From PZPK01 sp965230795 (lineage in GTDB: Bacteria > Pseudomonadota > Gammaproteobacteria > Pseudomonadales > Oleiphilaceae), in NCBI GenBank assembly GCA_965230795.1, contig OZ246020.1, forward strand, positions 2,418,001 through 2,482,000: 64,000 nucleotides of DNA. Reading direction: 5' to 3'. The notes beneath the pieces were generated by a model that was not told the DNA's origin, ran no database searches, and was given only the letters and a program-made list of their open reading frames with translations. This document shows, one piece after another, positions 8,889-17,969 of this stretch; position 1 is the stretch's first letter, and each line of letters begins with the position of its first letter. The position numbers and the translations under genes are program-made.

Positions 8889-11800
8889 TTACATCGCATT
8901 GAATTTCTCGGCACGTTTGATCCATTTATCAACATCTTTTTCAGAGCGGTCTTTGGGCAAACCGGGATGAATCACCTGAGCCGTGCACTTCTCGGCGGCT
9001 TTAACCAAATCCCGATAAGGGCCGCCATCCGGGTTCTTGATATACGCTTTCTTGTTGTCGTTGTACGCGAAGATCTCACCATTCAGCTGGGTGCATTCAT
9101 CACAGGCGGTACACTCGTCACTGTCAATCCAGGGCGCCATATATTCACTTTCAGATTGTGCAGCTCCCTTGTCTGCATCTTGTGGTGAGCCTGTGCTTTC
9201 TGCAGCGCTTGCTTCAGAACCGGCATTTTCCGCCGTGGCTTGCTGACTACTCAAGGCCGCCAGTCCTTCCGCGGGATTCTGCGCCAGCTTCATCAAACCC
9301 GCCACCAGATTGCCGACAATTTCCTGGCGAATCCGGGCGCTGTTATCGCTCGCAGCAGCGCTCTCCGGTTTTTCTACCTTCGCGATTGCCTTCAGCATCT
9401 GCCAGAAGTTTTGTCGATCTTCACACGAGGCCACCATGGTGTCGTCTACCAGTAGTCGCGACAAATGGCCTTTCTTGTTGACTGTCCAGATAAAGGGAAC
9501 CCGCTCTTCCCTGTCATCCACTTCCAACTCCAGATATTCGGCAAGCGGTGACATCTTGTCGTGCCAGGTGTCGGGGGTGGCAACGCGGAAATGCTTGCGG
9601 AAGCGGCCTTCGGTCATCGCAAAATCGGCAAAGGTCAGCGGCAGCTCCATGGTCTTTTCCTGGCCGCCCTCTACGTATTCCAGCTTGTAACGGGGCCACA
9701 GGTCATAAATGGAGGGGTTGCCGTCCAGATCGAAGCAATCCTCCGGCAAAATGCCTTTATCGGGGTTGTAACGGAATATGGGATAGGCTCTGGACTCAAC
9801 CGCCAGTTTGGCCTGATGATGCCCCATATCGTCGCCGATTCCATGTTCAGGCTGACAGGAGGTATACAGATTGAACAGCGCCGGACGCCGCGTACGCAAC
9901 CCCTCTACAAAGCCCTCGATCATATGGTTGGCATGGGCAATCGTACTCTGCATAACATAGGTGGTGCGATGCGCCATCGCGACCAGCCCGATTTCCTTGC
10001 GCGGTTCCTGTTTACCGGGGCTAGCCTTGCCAAATGGAGCCATATCTGACACCTCTCCGATAAACCCGGAGGTACAGGCCTGGCCACCTGTGTTCGAATA
10101 TACCTGCGTATCGACAACCAGCACCTTGATCGGTTTGCCCGTCATCATCAGGCGCGAGAGGTTCTGGAATCCAATGTCATACATGGCGCCATCACCACCT
10201 ACGGTGACCACTGGCGGGCATAGATCGAACTCTTCATCGCTGAACTGGTGCCAACCAAAACTCTTGAAGAAGGTTTCATGGTGACTGTGCTGGTATTCAC
10301 CGGCGAGTTCCAGCTCGGCGCGTCGGATGCTTGCAAAGCCCTCTGCCATTTTGGCCATGTGACCTTCGAACACACCCAGCGCGACTGAAGCAGGATCCTG
10401 GAACAAATGGTTGGACCAGGGGAAAGGATAAGGATTGTAGGGGTAAGTGCTGCCCCAAACACTGGTACAGCCTGTCGCATTAAGCATGCCCATGTTGGCC
10501 CGGCCGCGCCCGGTCGTGCCTTCGGTGTATTGCTGGCGCAGTTTTTTCAGTGCCGCGATCAGTTTCAGGTTACGCTGCAACCAATGAGGATCGATGGGAG
10601 CCACGCCCCGCTTGGACTCCAAGTGAGTCACCATGTCGCTGAGAGTTAAATCACCATTCTCATCCGGTTGCATGGCTTGCAGCATGGCGTCGGTATCATC
10701 GACGTTGACTTCCTGTACCAGCTGCTTCTGAACATGTGCTTCCAGGCGAGCGATCAAATCGGACAGGTAACTGACATGTTTGGCGACTCGCGGACGCATC
10801 AGCGATTCCACGGTAGCGACAAACAGATGCACTACCGTTTTCTCGGAGCATCCCAGGCAGGCACCATCGCCACTGGTCACTCCCTGATAGGCTTCCTTAT
10901 CCAGCAGGATGGTCTCAAGGGCCCCGATGCCTTCCTCCAGATTTTCTACCCGCTGATATCGCGGCGGGGTATTCGGCAGGTCCATCCACAGGGACCATTG
11001 ATCCTTGAGTTTTTTCTCTGACGCCAGCGTTTGTGGCGTTGCGAACAGGGCGTTGTCGTCACAGACTTCGATACACTCCATGCAACCTTTACAGGTGTAG
11101 GGATTAATGGCGATGCTGAACAGTGCACCGTCTCCAGTTTTCTGCTTTTCGGGTAAGGTGTAGTAAGGACGGGTCAGCGCAAACTGATAGTCGTTCAGCG
11201 TTTCCTTTAACAGTTGCATTTCAGTTTGGAAGACCTCGGGATCTGTCGCCTCGGCACCCATGGAGTGATTGACGTCTTCAATACTCTGATCGAGCAGATA
11301 GGCGAAACTATCACTTGTTTTTGCGGCCTGTAGTCGCGGCCTCAGAACCTGCTCCAGATTGCGAACCGCTTTCGGCAGGTAACTCATCGCCTGCCCCGAC
11401 GCTTTAATACGTTTGGTCAGGGTATCAAAAAGGCCACTTAACTCGGTGACAAGGCCTGGTATCGCGGTATCCGGACAGACCGTGTAGCAATTGCCGCAGG
11501 CTGTACAGTTTTCAGCGTTCCACTGGGGATGGTTGAAGCGGATACCGGACATGTCCCGAAACAAGGCCGTTGAAGCAGGCATGACACCCAGGCTGATAAA
11601 GGGGTCACAGAGATTGTCATTGCCCTGCCCCTGCGCATAAAAGTTACCGGTTTGCGCCCAGAAGCGGTGAATGTCGGTCTTCGGTGCCTTGCTCTCGGGC
11701 AAATCCCTCAGGGTGATGGGCAGGCCGGGCTCCTCATCGAGCGAATTGTTAGTCGAAGATTCCACCAGATGCAGTGTTTGTACGCCCACTTTCTGGGTAT

Positions 11801-13922
11801 CGAGAACCTTCACTTCATCGAAACCACGACGCACCACCTTGATGTTTTCCTCGACAACGCGGGCGCCCTTTTCACCAAATTTGTGTTGCAGTTGCTTGCG
11901 GATGGCTTCAAGCAGGGTTTCTTCTGTGAGTTCGTGTTGGTCCATCACTCCCGATGCCGCAAAGAATGCGCCCTGAAACGCGATACCCTGCATACGCAAT
12001 TGCAGCTCCGGATCTGTCGCTTCCTCTCTAGCAATACGAAAGGCATCGAGGTAACAGAGCTTGATGTGCTTGTCCTGAATGATTTTTTGATAGTGGACCG
12101 GAATGTCCTGCCACACTTCTTCCGGGTCTTTCTTTTCGCTCTGGATGATAAAGACACCGTTCTCCTTCAGACCGGCCAGCGCGTTGGTGTGGTTAAGCAC
12201 GTTGGGATCCGGAGACAGCACCACATCCACATAAATATATTCGCAGTTAATTTTTACCGGTTCGGGAGCGACAGACAGATAATAGGTCGTGGGCTGGCCT
12301 TTTTTCTCGGAGCCATATTTTGGATTGGCTTTGACGTGGAAACCCAGCAACTCAAACAGGGTCATCGCCAGGTTCTTACCGGTGGTGATGGCACCCCAGC
12401 CACCAATGGAGTGAAAGCGCATGGTGATGCTTTCGCTCGGCATCAGATTGGGGTTTTCACTTCCCCGAATGCTCAGGTTTCTCAGATTCGGATAAGCCTC
12501 TTCGAGGGTCTGCTGATAGATTTCCTGCTTGGGCGTGCGTGCCTGTTCGTGAAGAAAATCAACCGATAGATAGAAGCCCTTGCGTCCGTGTCCATCAGGC
12601 AGCATGTTCTCAACCGCACCAATCAATCCTTCCGGCTGCAGATCCCGACTGCCTAAACCATAGGCCCCGGAATACAATTCCGGCATATCATCCAGCGAAT
12701 CATAAGCACACAATTCAGGATACGCAGGTGAATCACCAGAACGGCCGTTTTCAAGACATTGACCTATCGTCGCCCGGATCTCACGCATTATGGGCAGCTC
12801 TACGGCCAATGGCTGATCCAGTCGTTCAAGTACCGCAACGCCTTTCTTACCTTTGAGGATCTTGCCCAAGAGATCGGATGGGAAGGGTCGGAACATCAAC
12901 AGGTTGACCACACCAACTTTAAGCCCCCGCGTCTCGCGCAAGTAATCGGCGACCACTTCGGCGCTGGAGGTCATACTGCCCTGACCAAGAATCAGGTATT
13001 CGGCATCCTCTGTCCGGTAGGACATCACGCGCTGGTAATCACGTCCGGTCAGACGATGGAACTCTTCAAAGGCCGCGTCACTGATATCCTTGATATGATC
13101 AAAAAAGAACGGTCGCTGGGCAGCCACGCTTTGCATATACGAATCCTGATTCTGGACCAGTCCGGACATCACCGGGTTGTCGACATCCCACAGTTCCGGA
13201 ATTCGGCGACGCTTGTCGCCATAGATAATTCGCTGGGCTGGCGTGGGCGTATCAATGATATCGTCAGGGCGTCCCAGGTATTCTTCTATCAGTTCTCTTT
13301 CAGGTACCTGCAAAGATTCGATGAGATGGGTGGTTAGAAAACCGTCCTGGGCAATGGCACCCGGAGTTAGTGCCATTTCAGCAATGCGGTGTGAAATGAT
13401 GTTGAGATCCGCCGCCTGCTGCGCATTGGCAGCGAACATCTGAAAGAAACCGGTATCATCAATGCAGTGATAGTCATCATGACCGGCATGCACATTGAGC
13501 GTTGCTTTGGTCATTGCCCTTGCGCCGATGTTGAGCACATAGGTCAAGCGCTTACCCACTGCCGCATAAAGGGATTCGTGCATGTAGGCGATGCCCTGTC
13601 CGGACGAAAAGTTCGCCGAACGCAAACCCGTCATGGAAAGACCAGCCGTGACCGCTGCTGCTGCGTGCTCACCCTCAGGCTCGATGAAGATCAAAGGACG
13701 CTGTGAAATATTGATATGGCCTTGCGCTGCTGCTTCTGCCCACATTTCACCCATTTGTGTAGAGGGCGTGATGGGGTAAGCACCGGCTGCATCGCTGGAT
13801 TCCCGTTCACAACTGATGACAGCCGAATTACCGTCCATTGCTCCACGTTTCCCTGGATACTTAATACCTTCCTCGGGAGATTCCGACTGACCTTTCATAC
13901 GTTGTTTTATCGATTCAAACAT
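8889..13922 (-). CDS. Giant single-chain 2-oxoacid (pyruvate):ferredoxin oxidoreductase with fused C-terminal ferredoxin domain
   Basis: This cytoplasmic enzyme should decarboxylate a 2-oxoacid, probably pyruvate, to acyl-CoA with reduction of ferredoxin or flavodoxin. Domains in order: N-terminal domain with YPITPS and IGARAM (keeping the Thr and Arg that bind pyruvate in known enzymes); transketolase-C-like domain; gamma domain beginning near residue 490; two ferredoxin clusters at Cys806/809/812/816 and Cys944/947/950/954; proximal-cluster cysteines CLGC at 1022/1025; thiamine diphosphate motif GGDGAMYDIG near 1243 with YSNTGGQ. An extra C-terminal domain has Cys1604/1607/1610 and Cys1646. 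At 1677 residues it is about 500 longer than standard NifJ. The N-terminal active-site loops differ from NifJ, so substrate is inferred. It sits between rnfB and rnfC. Confidence 0.9.
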   Translation of the reverse strand: MFESIKQRMKGQSESPEEGIKYPGKRGAMDGNSAVISCERESSDAAGAYPITPSTQMGEMWAEAAAQGHINISQRPLIFIEPEGEHAAAAVTAGLSMTGLRSANFSSGQGIAYMHESLYAAVGKRLTYVLNIGARAMTKATLNVHAGHDDYHCIDDTGFFQMFAANAQQAADLNIISHRIAEMALTPGAIAQDGFLTTHLIESLQVPERELIEEYLGRPDDIIDTPTPAQRIIYGDKRRRIPELWDVDNPVMSGLVQNQDSYMQSVAAQRPFFFDHIKDISDAAFEEFHRLTGRDYQRVMSYRTEDAEYLILGQGSMTSSAEVVADYLRETRGLKVGVVNLLMFRPFPSDLLGKILKGKKGVAVLERLDQPLAVELPIMREIRATIGQCLENGRSGDSPAYPELCAYDSLDDMPELYSGAYGLGSRDLQPEGLIGAVENMLPDGHGRKGFYLSVDFLHEQARTPKQEIYQQTLEEAYPNLRNLSIRGSENPNLMPSESITMRFHSIGGWGAITTGKNLAMTLFELLGFHVKANPKYGSEKKGQPTTYYLSVAPEPVKINCEYIYVDVVLSPDPNVLNHTNALAGLKENGVFIIQSEKKDPEEVWQDIPVHYQKIIQDKHIKLCYLDAFRIAREEATDPELQLRMQGIAFQGAFFAASGVMDQHELTEETLLEAIRKQLQHKFGEKGARVVEENIKVVRRGFDEVKVLDTQKVGVQTLHLVESSTNNSLDEEPGLPITLRDLPESKAPKTDIHRFWAQTGNFYAQGQGNDNLCDPFISLGVMPASTALFRDMSGIRFNHPQWNAENCTACGNCYTVCPDTAIPGLVTELSGLFDTLTKRIKASGQAMSYLPKAVRNLEQVLRPRLQAAKTSDSFAYLLDQSIEDVNHSMGAEATDPEVFQTEMQLLKETLNDYQFALTRPYYTLPEKQKTGDGALFSIAINPYTCKGCMECIEVCDDNALFATPQTLASEKKLKDQWSLWMDLPNTPPRYQRVENLEEGIGALETILLDKEAYQGVTSGDGACLGCSEKTVVHLFVATVESLMRPRVAKHVSYLSDLIARLEAHVQKQLVQEVNVDDTDAMLQAMQPDENGDLTLSDMVTHLESKRGVAPIDPHWLQRNLKLIAALKKLRQQYTEGTTGRGRANMGMLNATGCTSVWGSTYPYNPYPFPWSNHLFQDPASVALGVFEGHMAKMAEGFASIRRAELELAGEYQHSHHETFFKSFGWHQFSDEEFDLCPPVVTVGGDGAMYDIGFQNLSRLMMTGKPIKVLVVDTQVYSNTGGQACTSGFIGEVSDMAPFGKASPGKQEPRKEIGLVAMAHRTTYVMQSTIAHANHMIEGFVEGLRTRRPALFNLYTSCQPEHGIGDDMGHHQAKLAVESRAYPIFRYNPDKGILPEDCFDLDGNPSIYDLWPRYKLEYVEGGQEKTMELPLTFADFAMTEGRFRKHFRVATPDTWHDKMSPLAEYLELEVDDREERVPFIWTVNKKGHLSRLLVDDTMVASCEDRQNFWQMLKAIAKVEKPESAAASDNSARIRQEIVGNLVAGLMKLAQNPAEGLAALSSQQATAENAGSEASAAESTGSPQDADKGAAQSESEYMAPWIDSDECTACDECTQLNGEIFAYNDNKKAYIKNPDGGPYRDLVKAAEKCTAQVIHPGLPKDRSEKDVDKWIKRAEKFNAM

Positions 13923-13942
13923 AGTCTTTCATCTTCTGGTTA

Positions 13943-14833
13943 TTAAGTTCCGACTTCTGGTAGCGCGGCATGCCCCAGCACTGGTCCCTTCGATTTCACT
14001 CGAATCGTTTTATTGTCTTCTATCCAGACAATCGCGCCCGTTGGACACCGTTCGATGGCCGCTTTTTCTTCAGCCGTGTGTCGACAACGGTCATAGTCAA
14101 TTTGTGGCAAATGGTGTTGCATCGTGATCAGTTGGTCTGGCGCATCCATGGCGCAACGACCGCAGGCGGTACAAGCAACCTGACAGACCTTGAGCACTTC
14201 ATCGCCCTGCTCTTCGTTCTTGCAGGTTACCCATAGATGCTGGTCGACAGCTTGCAGTGAGAACAGGTCTTTTGGGCAGCGGTCAACGCAATCACCGCAG
14301 CCGGTGCATAAGGCTTCATTGACCACCGGTAAGCCGTGTTCATTCATGTGAATGGCATCAAAATCACAGACGTGCTCACAATCTCCGTGTCCGAGACAAC
14401 CCCAGTAACAGCTTTTACCGCCGCCTGACACCTGCGCTGCCTGCAGACAGGTTTCGTGGCCCTGGTAATGGGCGCGTCGGGTGGCAACGTTGTTACCACC
14501 GAAACACGCCAGACGAGCCACTTTTTTATTGGCCTCTCCTACATCTGTCCCCAGAAAGTTGGCAATCTCTTCCTGCTGGGAAAGGCTGGCTACGTTACAG
14601 GCTCCGGGCTTCACTTCGTTTCTGAGCAGAGCTTCCGCAAACGCCCGGCAACCGGGATAACCACAGGCACCGCAGTTGCTGAGCGGCAGCATGTCATTGA
14701 CCGGATCAAGACGCGGATCCTCCTGCACGGCCAATCTGCGATGTGCCACACACAGAATCGTTGCCAGAATGCCGGTCAATGCACTCAGCGCCAGGATAGG
14801 AAGAAGAGCCTGCATCATCGCACTGAAGCCCAC
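13943..14833 (-). CDS. rnfB: Rnf electron transport complex subunit B, long multi-cluster form
   Basis: RnfB is the likely entry point for ferredoxin electrons. An N-terminal membrane helix is followed by the Fe-S domain motif NCGACGYPGC with a further Cys (GACNV). Next comes CYWGCLGHGDCEHVCDFDAI, then a ferredoxin pair CTGCGDCVDRCP and CTACGRCAMDAP, and a last CPTGAI. The 296-residue, many-cluster layout resembles the long RnfB of anaerobes more than the short enterobacterial form. The third motif has Ala where a fourth cluster Cys is expected. The gene lies 17 bases after ppsA and 20 before the oxidoreductase gene. Confidence 0.93.
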   Translation of the reverse strand: MGFSAMMQALLPILALSALTGILATILCVAHRRLAVQEDPRLDPVNDMLPLSNCGACGYPGCRAFAEALLRNEVKPGACNVASLSQQEEIANFLGTDVGEANKKVARLACFGGNNVATRRAHYQGHETCLQAAQVSGGGKSCYWGCLGHGDCEHVCDFDAIHMNEHGLPVVNEALCTGCGDCVDRCPKDLFSLQAVDQHLWVTCKNEEQGDEVLKVCQVACTACGRCAMDAPDQLITMQHHLPQIDYDRCRHTAEEKAAIERCPTGAIVWIEDNKTIRVKSKGPVLGHAALPEVGT

Positions 14834-14850
14834 ATCATCAACTTGGTTAA

Positions 14851-17286
14851 TCAGGCCGGTTGAGGGCTGCTACTACTCTCTGTATTTCCCGCCAGTTCCG
14901 ATTCGGTTTCCAGTACCACCTGGGTCATGCGCAAGAGGCTGTCCGGATTGAGGGACATGGATTCGATGCCCTGCTCAACAAGCCATTTTGTAATCTCCGG
15001 AAAATCAGAAGGGGCCTGGCCACAGATACCAACGTATTTGCCGGCTTTTTTACAGGCTTCGATGGCCATCTTCATCATGATGAGCACCGCTTCATTGCGT
15101 TCATCGCCCCCCTTCATACCCGCATCGCGATCCATACCCAGGGTAAGCTGGGTCAAGTCATTGGAACCAATGGAGAAGCCGTCGCAGTGCTCAAGGAACT
15201 TGTCTGCCAGCAAGGCGTTTGCAGGAATTTCACACATGATCATGATCTTGAGCCCATGCTCCCCGCGCTTAAGTCCTTCTTCAGCGAGCAGATTCAGCAC
15301 GTCTTCCTGTTCGTGCAGCGTGCGCACAAAGGGAATCATGATATGAACGTTATCTAGCCCCATTTCCTCGCGAACTTTTTTCAGCGCAACACACTCCAGC
15401 GCAAAACTGTCATGGAAGGCCTGGGAGGGGTAACGATAGGCGCCACGGAAACCGATCATTGGGTTATCTTCGATAGGCTCGTAAATACTGCCGCCAATCA
15501 GTGAGCGATACTCATTGGATTTGAAATCACTCATGCGAACGATAATGGGTTTCGGATATACCGCTGCGGCGATGGTGCCAATCCCTTCACTCAAACGTCG
15601 AACATAAAAGTCGGTTGGGCTGTCATAACCTGCCACTTTTTCATGGATTTGCTTGCGGGTTTCCCGATCCAGCTTGTGATAGTCGAGCAAGGCATGGGGG
15701 TGAACACCGATCGCGGTATTAATGATGAACTCAAGACGGGCCAAGCCAACGCCTTCATTGGGAAGCTGTGCGACTTTAAAGGCAATTTCCGGATTGGCAA
15801 GATTGAGCATGATCTTGGTTTTCGGCTTGCCGAGTCCACTTAAATCAATCTCGGTTTTTTCGTACTCCAGTTCGCCCTGATACAGACGGCCAACATCGCC
15901 TTCTGAGCAGGAAACGGTAACCGGTTCGCCGTCCGTAACACTGATGGTGGCGTCACCACAACCAACTATCGCAGGGATGCCCAGCTCGCGCGCAATAATG
16001 GCTGCGTGACAGGTACGACCGCCACGATTGGTGACAATACCGCTGGCGGTTTTCATGATGGGTTCCCAGTCGGGATCAGTCATATCCGTGACCAGCACGT
16101 CACCCGGCTTGACTTCATTGATCTGCTTGGCGCTCATGATGACGCGCGCTTTACCGGATGCGATGCGCTCACCCACGGCTTTACCCTGGGTAATGACTTC
16201 GCTTTGCTCTTTCAGTGTATAGACTTCCTGAACCATGGCATTGCGCTGCGACTGCACGGTCTCGGGTCGCGCCTGAACGATGAAGAGCTCACCGGTAATA
16301 CCGTCTTTCGCCCACTCAATATCCATGGGTCGATCTTTACCCGCCTTCGCGGAGTAGTGTTTTTCGATAATTACCGCATAGTTGGCCAGCGTCAGGACGT
16401 CCTCATCATCGATACAGAAGGTGTTCTGGGCGCCAAGACTGACATCCACATTGAAGGTGGAAATACCTGCCGTGGCATCATCGCCGTAGACCATCTTGAT
16501 GGCTTTCTTGCCCAAACGTCTTTTCAGAATGGGCTGGCATCCTTTTTCCAGCGTGGGTTTGAATACATAAAACTCGTCGGGATCCACGGCACCCTGCACC
16601 ACGTTCTCACCCAAACCATAGGCGCCGGTGATAAATACCACATCACGAAAGCCGGATTCGGTGTCCAGGGTAAAAATAACGCCCGCTGCGCCTTTATCGG
16701 AGCGCACCATTTTTTGAATACCAATGGACAAAGCCACATCCATATGCGTGAAGCCCTTGTCGACACGATAGGAAATGGCCCGGTTGGTGAACAGGGATGC
16801 ATAGACGCGTTTGCAGGTACGAAGCAGTTGTTCCTCGCCCCGAATATTCAGATAGGTCTCCTGCTGACCCGCAAAGGATGCATCCGGCAAGTCCTCTGCG
16901 GTGGCTGAGCTGCGCACTGCCACATCGATTTCGCGACCTTCGGCTTCGCAGAGTTCCTGATAGGCACCAATAATTTCAGTTTCAAGATCCTGCGGGAGCG
17001 TCGCTTCTTCTATCCAGCGACGAATCTTTTCGCCCTTTTCTCCGAGGCCATCCAAATCGGAGGTGTCCAGTGTTTCCAGCTCGTTGGCAATCGCATCCTG
17101 AAGGTCATTACTCTGGATGTAGTGACGGTAGGCTTCAGCGGTGGTCGCAAATCCGTTGGGCACTTTTACGCCTTGATCGGACAACTCCCGATACATTTCA
17201 CCCAGCGATGCATTTTTCCCGCCGACCGAGGGCACATCATCTATTCCCAACTCATTGAAGCGTTTTACGAACTGAAACTCTGGCAT
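14851..17286 (-). CDS. ppsA: Phosphoenolpyruvate synthase
   Basis: PpsA converts pyruvate and ATP to PEP, AMP and phosphate, the gluconeogenic step. The 811-residue product has the N-terminal ATP-grasp domain (VGGKNASLGEM, then AVRSSATAEDLP). The swivelling phosphohistidine domain follows with GGRTCHAAIIARE, catalytic His at about residue 427. The C-terminal PEP/pyruvate barrel contains FSIGSNDLTQL. Length and order match E. coli PpsA. It is the first gene of the apparent operon leading into rnfB with a 17-base gap, which places PEP synthesis beside pyruvate oxidation. No ppsR regulator gene is adjacent. Confidence 0.95.
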   Translation of the reverse strand: MPEFQFVKRFNELGIDDVPSVGGKNASLGEMYRELSDQGVKVPNGFATTAEAYRHYIQSNDLQDAIANELETLDTSDLDGLGEKGEKIRRWIEEATLPQDLETEIIGAYQELCEAEGREIDVAVRSSATAEDLPDASFAGQQETYLNIRGEEQLLRTCKRVYASLFTNRAISYRVDKGFTHMDVALSIGIQKMVRSDKGAAGVIFTLDTESGFRDVVFITGAYGLGENVVQGAVDPDEFYVFKPTLEKGCQPILKRRLGKKAIKMVYGDDATAGISTFNVDVSLGAQNTFCIDDEDVLTLANYAVIIEKHYSAKAGKDRPMDIEWAKDGITGELFIVQARPETVQSQRNAMVQEVYTLKEQSEVITQGKAVGERIASGKARVIMSAKQINEVKPGDVLVTDMTDPDWEPIMKTASGIVTNRGGRTCHAAIIARELGIPAIVGCGDATISVTDGEPVTVSCSEGDVGRLYQGELEYEKTEIDLSGLGKPKTKIMLNLANPEIAFKVAQLPNEGVGLARLEFIINTAIGVHPHALLDYHKLDRETRKQIHEKVAGYDSPTDFYVRRLSEGIGTIAAAVYPKPIIVRMSDFKSNEYRSLIGGSIYEPIEDNPMIGFRGAYRYPSQAFHDSFALECVALKKVREEMGLDNVHIMIPFVRTLHEQEDVLNLLAEEGLKRGEHGLKIMIMCEIPANALLADKFLEHCDGFSIGSNDLTQLTLGMDRDAGMKGGDERNEAVLIMMKMAIEACKKAGKYVGICGQAPSDFPEITKWLVEQGIESMSLNPDSLLRMTQVVLETESELAGNTESSSSPQPA

Positions 17287-17660
17287 GGCTCTTCTCCACC
17301 TGGACCGCAGGTCTTTGTTTTGATCAGTTATTGTGTCAGTAATTTATTGTTAGCATTTAAATATGACAGTCCCGATACGTACCGATAGGTAGCCAGTCTT
17401 GGACGTAAACGCCAAGGCAACCCCGTCGATAGCCGAGCGGGAAACTGAGAGCCAGATCAAGAGATGAGATACTACGCGCTAAGCCGCATACCAACCGAAC
17501 GGTGGCATACGGCAGACATTCCATCGCTTTTTTATTCTATTTTTAGCAAGTAATCCGAATACGTTCTCAGTGGACATTAGGGCTAGCCTATCAATCAAGA
17601 CCTCGCCGCGAATTGACTCGCGTCAATCCATGTATAACTTTGCTGGGCACCAGGTCCCGT
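17287..17660. other. Intergenic region upstream of ppsA with an imperfect long hairpin
   Basis: No gene is seen in this 374-base stretch. It should hold the ppsA operon promoter on the minus strand and the 3' end of the glg transcript. At 17483-17513 an imperfect inverted repeat (GCCGCATACCAACCG against CGGTGGCATACGGC) forms a long hairpin. A T-run at 17528-17533 follows on the plus strand. The GC-rich block 17380-17460 looks structured, but I could not match it to a riboswitch class. Confidence 0.4.
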
Positions 17661-17969
17661 TTACACCACTACAACGGAATTGTCCGAACCACACAAGTTA
17701 TTGGGCATGTACTTGTCAGCTTCGGGGTCATTCTCCCAGCGTTCACCGTCGATGATGTAACGAAACTGGTATTCAGAACCAGGCTCCAGCTCCAGAGTAA
17801 TGGCGTAATTGCCATTCTTCTGTTTTTTCAGGGCGGTAGCACTTTCGTCCCAGTCGTTGAACTCACCTGCAATAAACACTGTTGATGCGCCATTGGCGGC
17901 TTCTTTCGGTAACTCAAACTTTACTTTGCAGACGGGTTTTGTTTTCAGGTATTTTTTCTGAAGGCTCAT
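17661..17969 (-). CDS. Stand-alone CBM48/AMPK-type glycogen-binding domain protein
   Basis: This small protein of about 102 residues consists of a single CBM48 (AMPK beta or isoamylase N-terminal type) carbohydrate-binding domain. Visible family features are VFIAGEFNDWDESATALKK and YQFRYIIDGERWENDPEADKY. It has no catalytic domain, so it probably binds alpha-glucan or targets or regulates a glycogen enzyme. The start at 17969 overlaps the glgA 3' end by 56 bases, implying coupling with glycogen synthase; an ATG at 17981 is an in-frame alternative. Its role is inferred from fold and context. Confidence 0.85.
   Translation of the reverse strand: MSLQKKYLKTKPVCKVKFELPKEAANGASTVFIAGEFNDWDESATALKKQKNGNYAITLELEPGSEYQFRYIIDGERWENDPEADKYMPNNLCGSDNSVVVV

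Noticed and set aside
11652..12569. Long plus-strand frame of 305 codons opposite the oxidoreductase gene
   Set aside because: It lies wholly antisense to a gene with clear motifs on both sides, and its sequence has no domain pattern.
17330..17345. FNR-type site near the ppsA promoter
   Set aside because: Only one half-site (TTGAT) matches and the second half (TATTG) does not fit ATCAA.
17380..17460. Resemblance to a GEMM (c-di-GMP-I) riboswitch
   Set aside because: GGACGTAAACGCC looks like part of the consensus, but the GGCAAACC element and receptor are missing or in the wrong order, and the position does not lead any gene on that strand.
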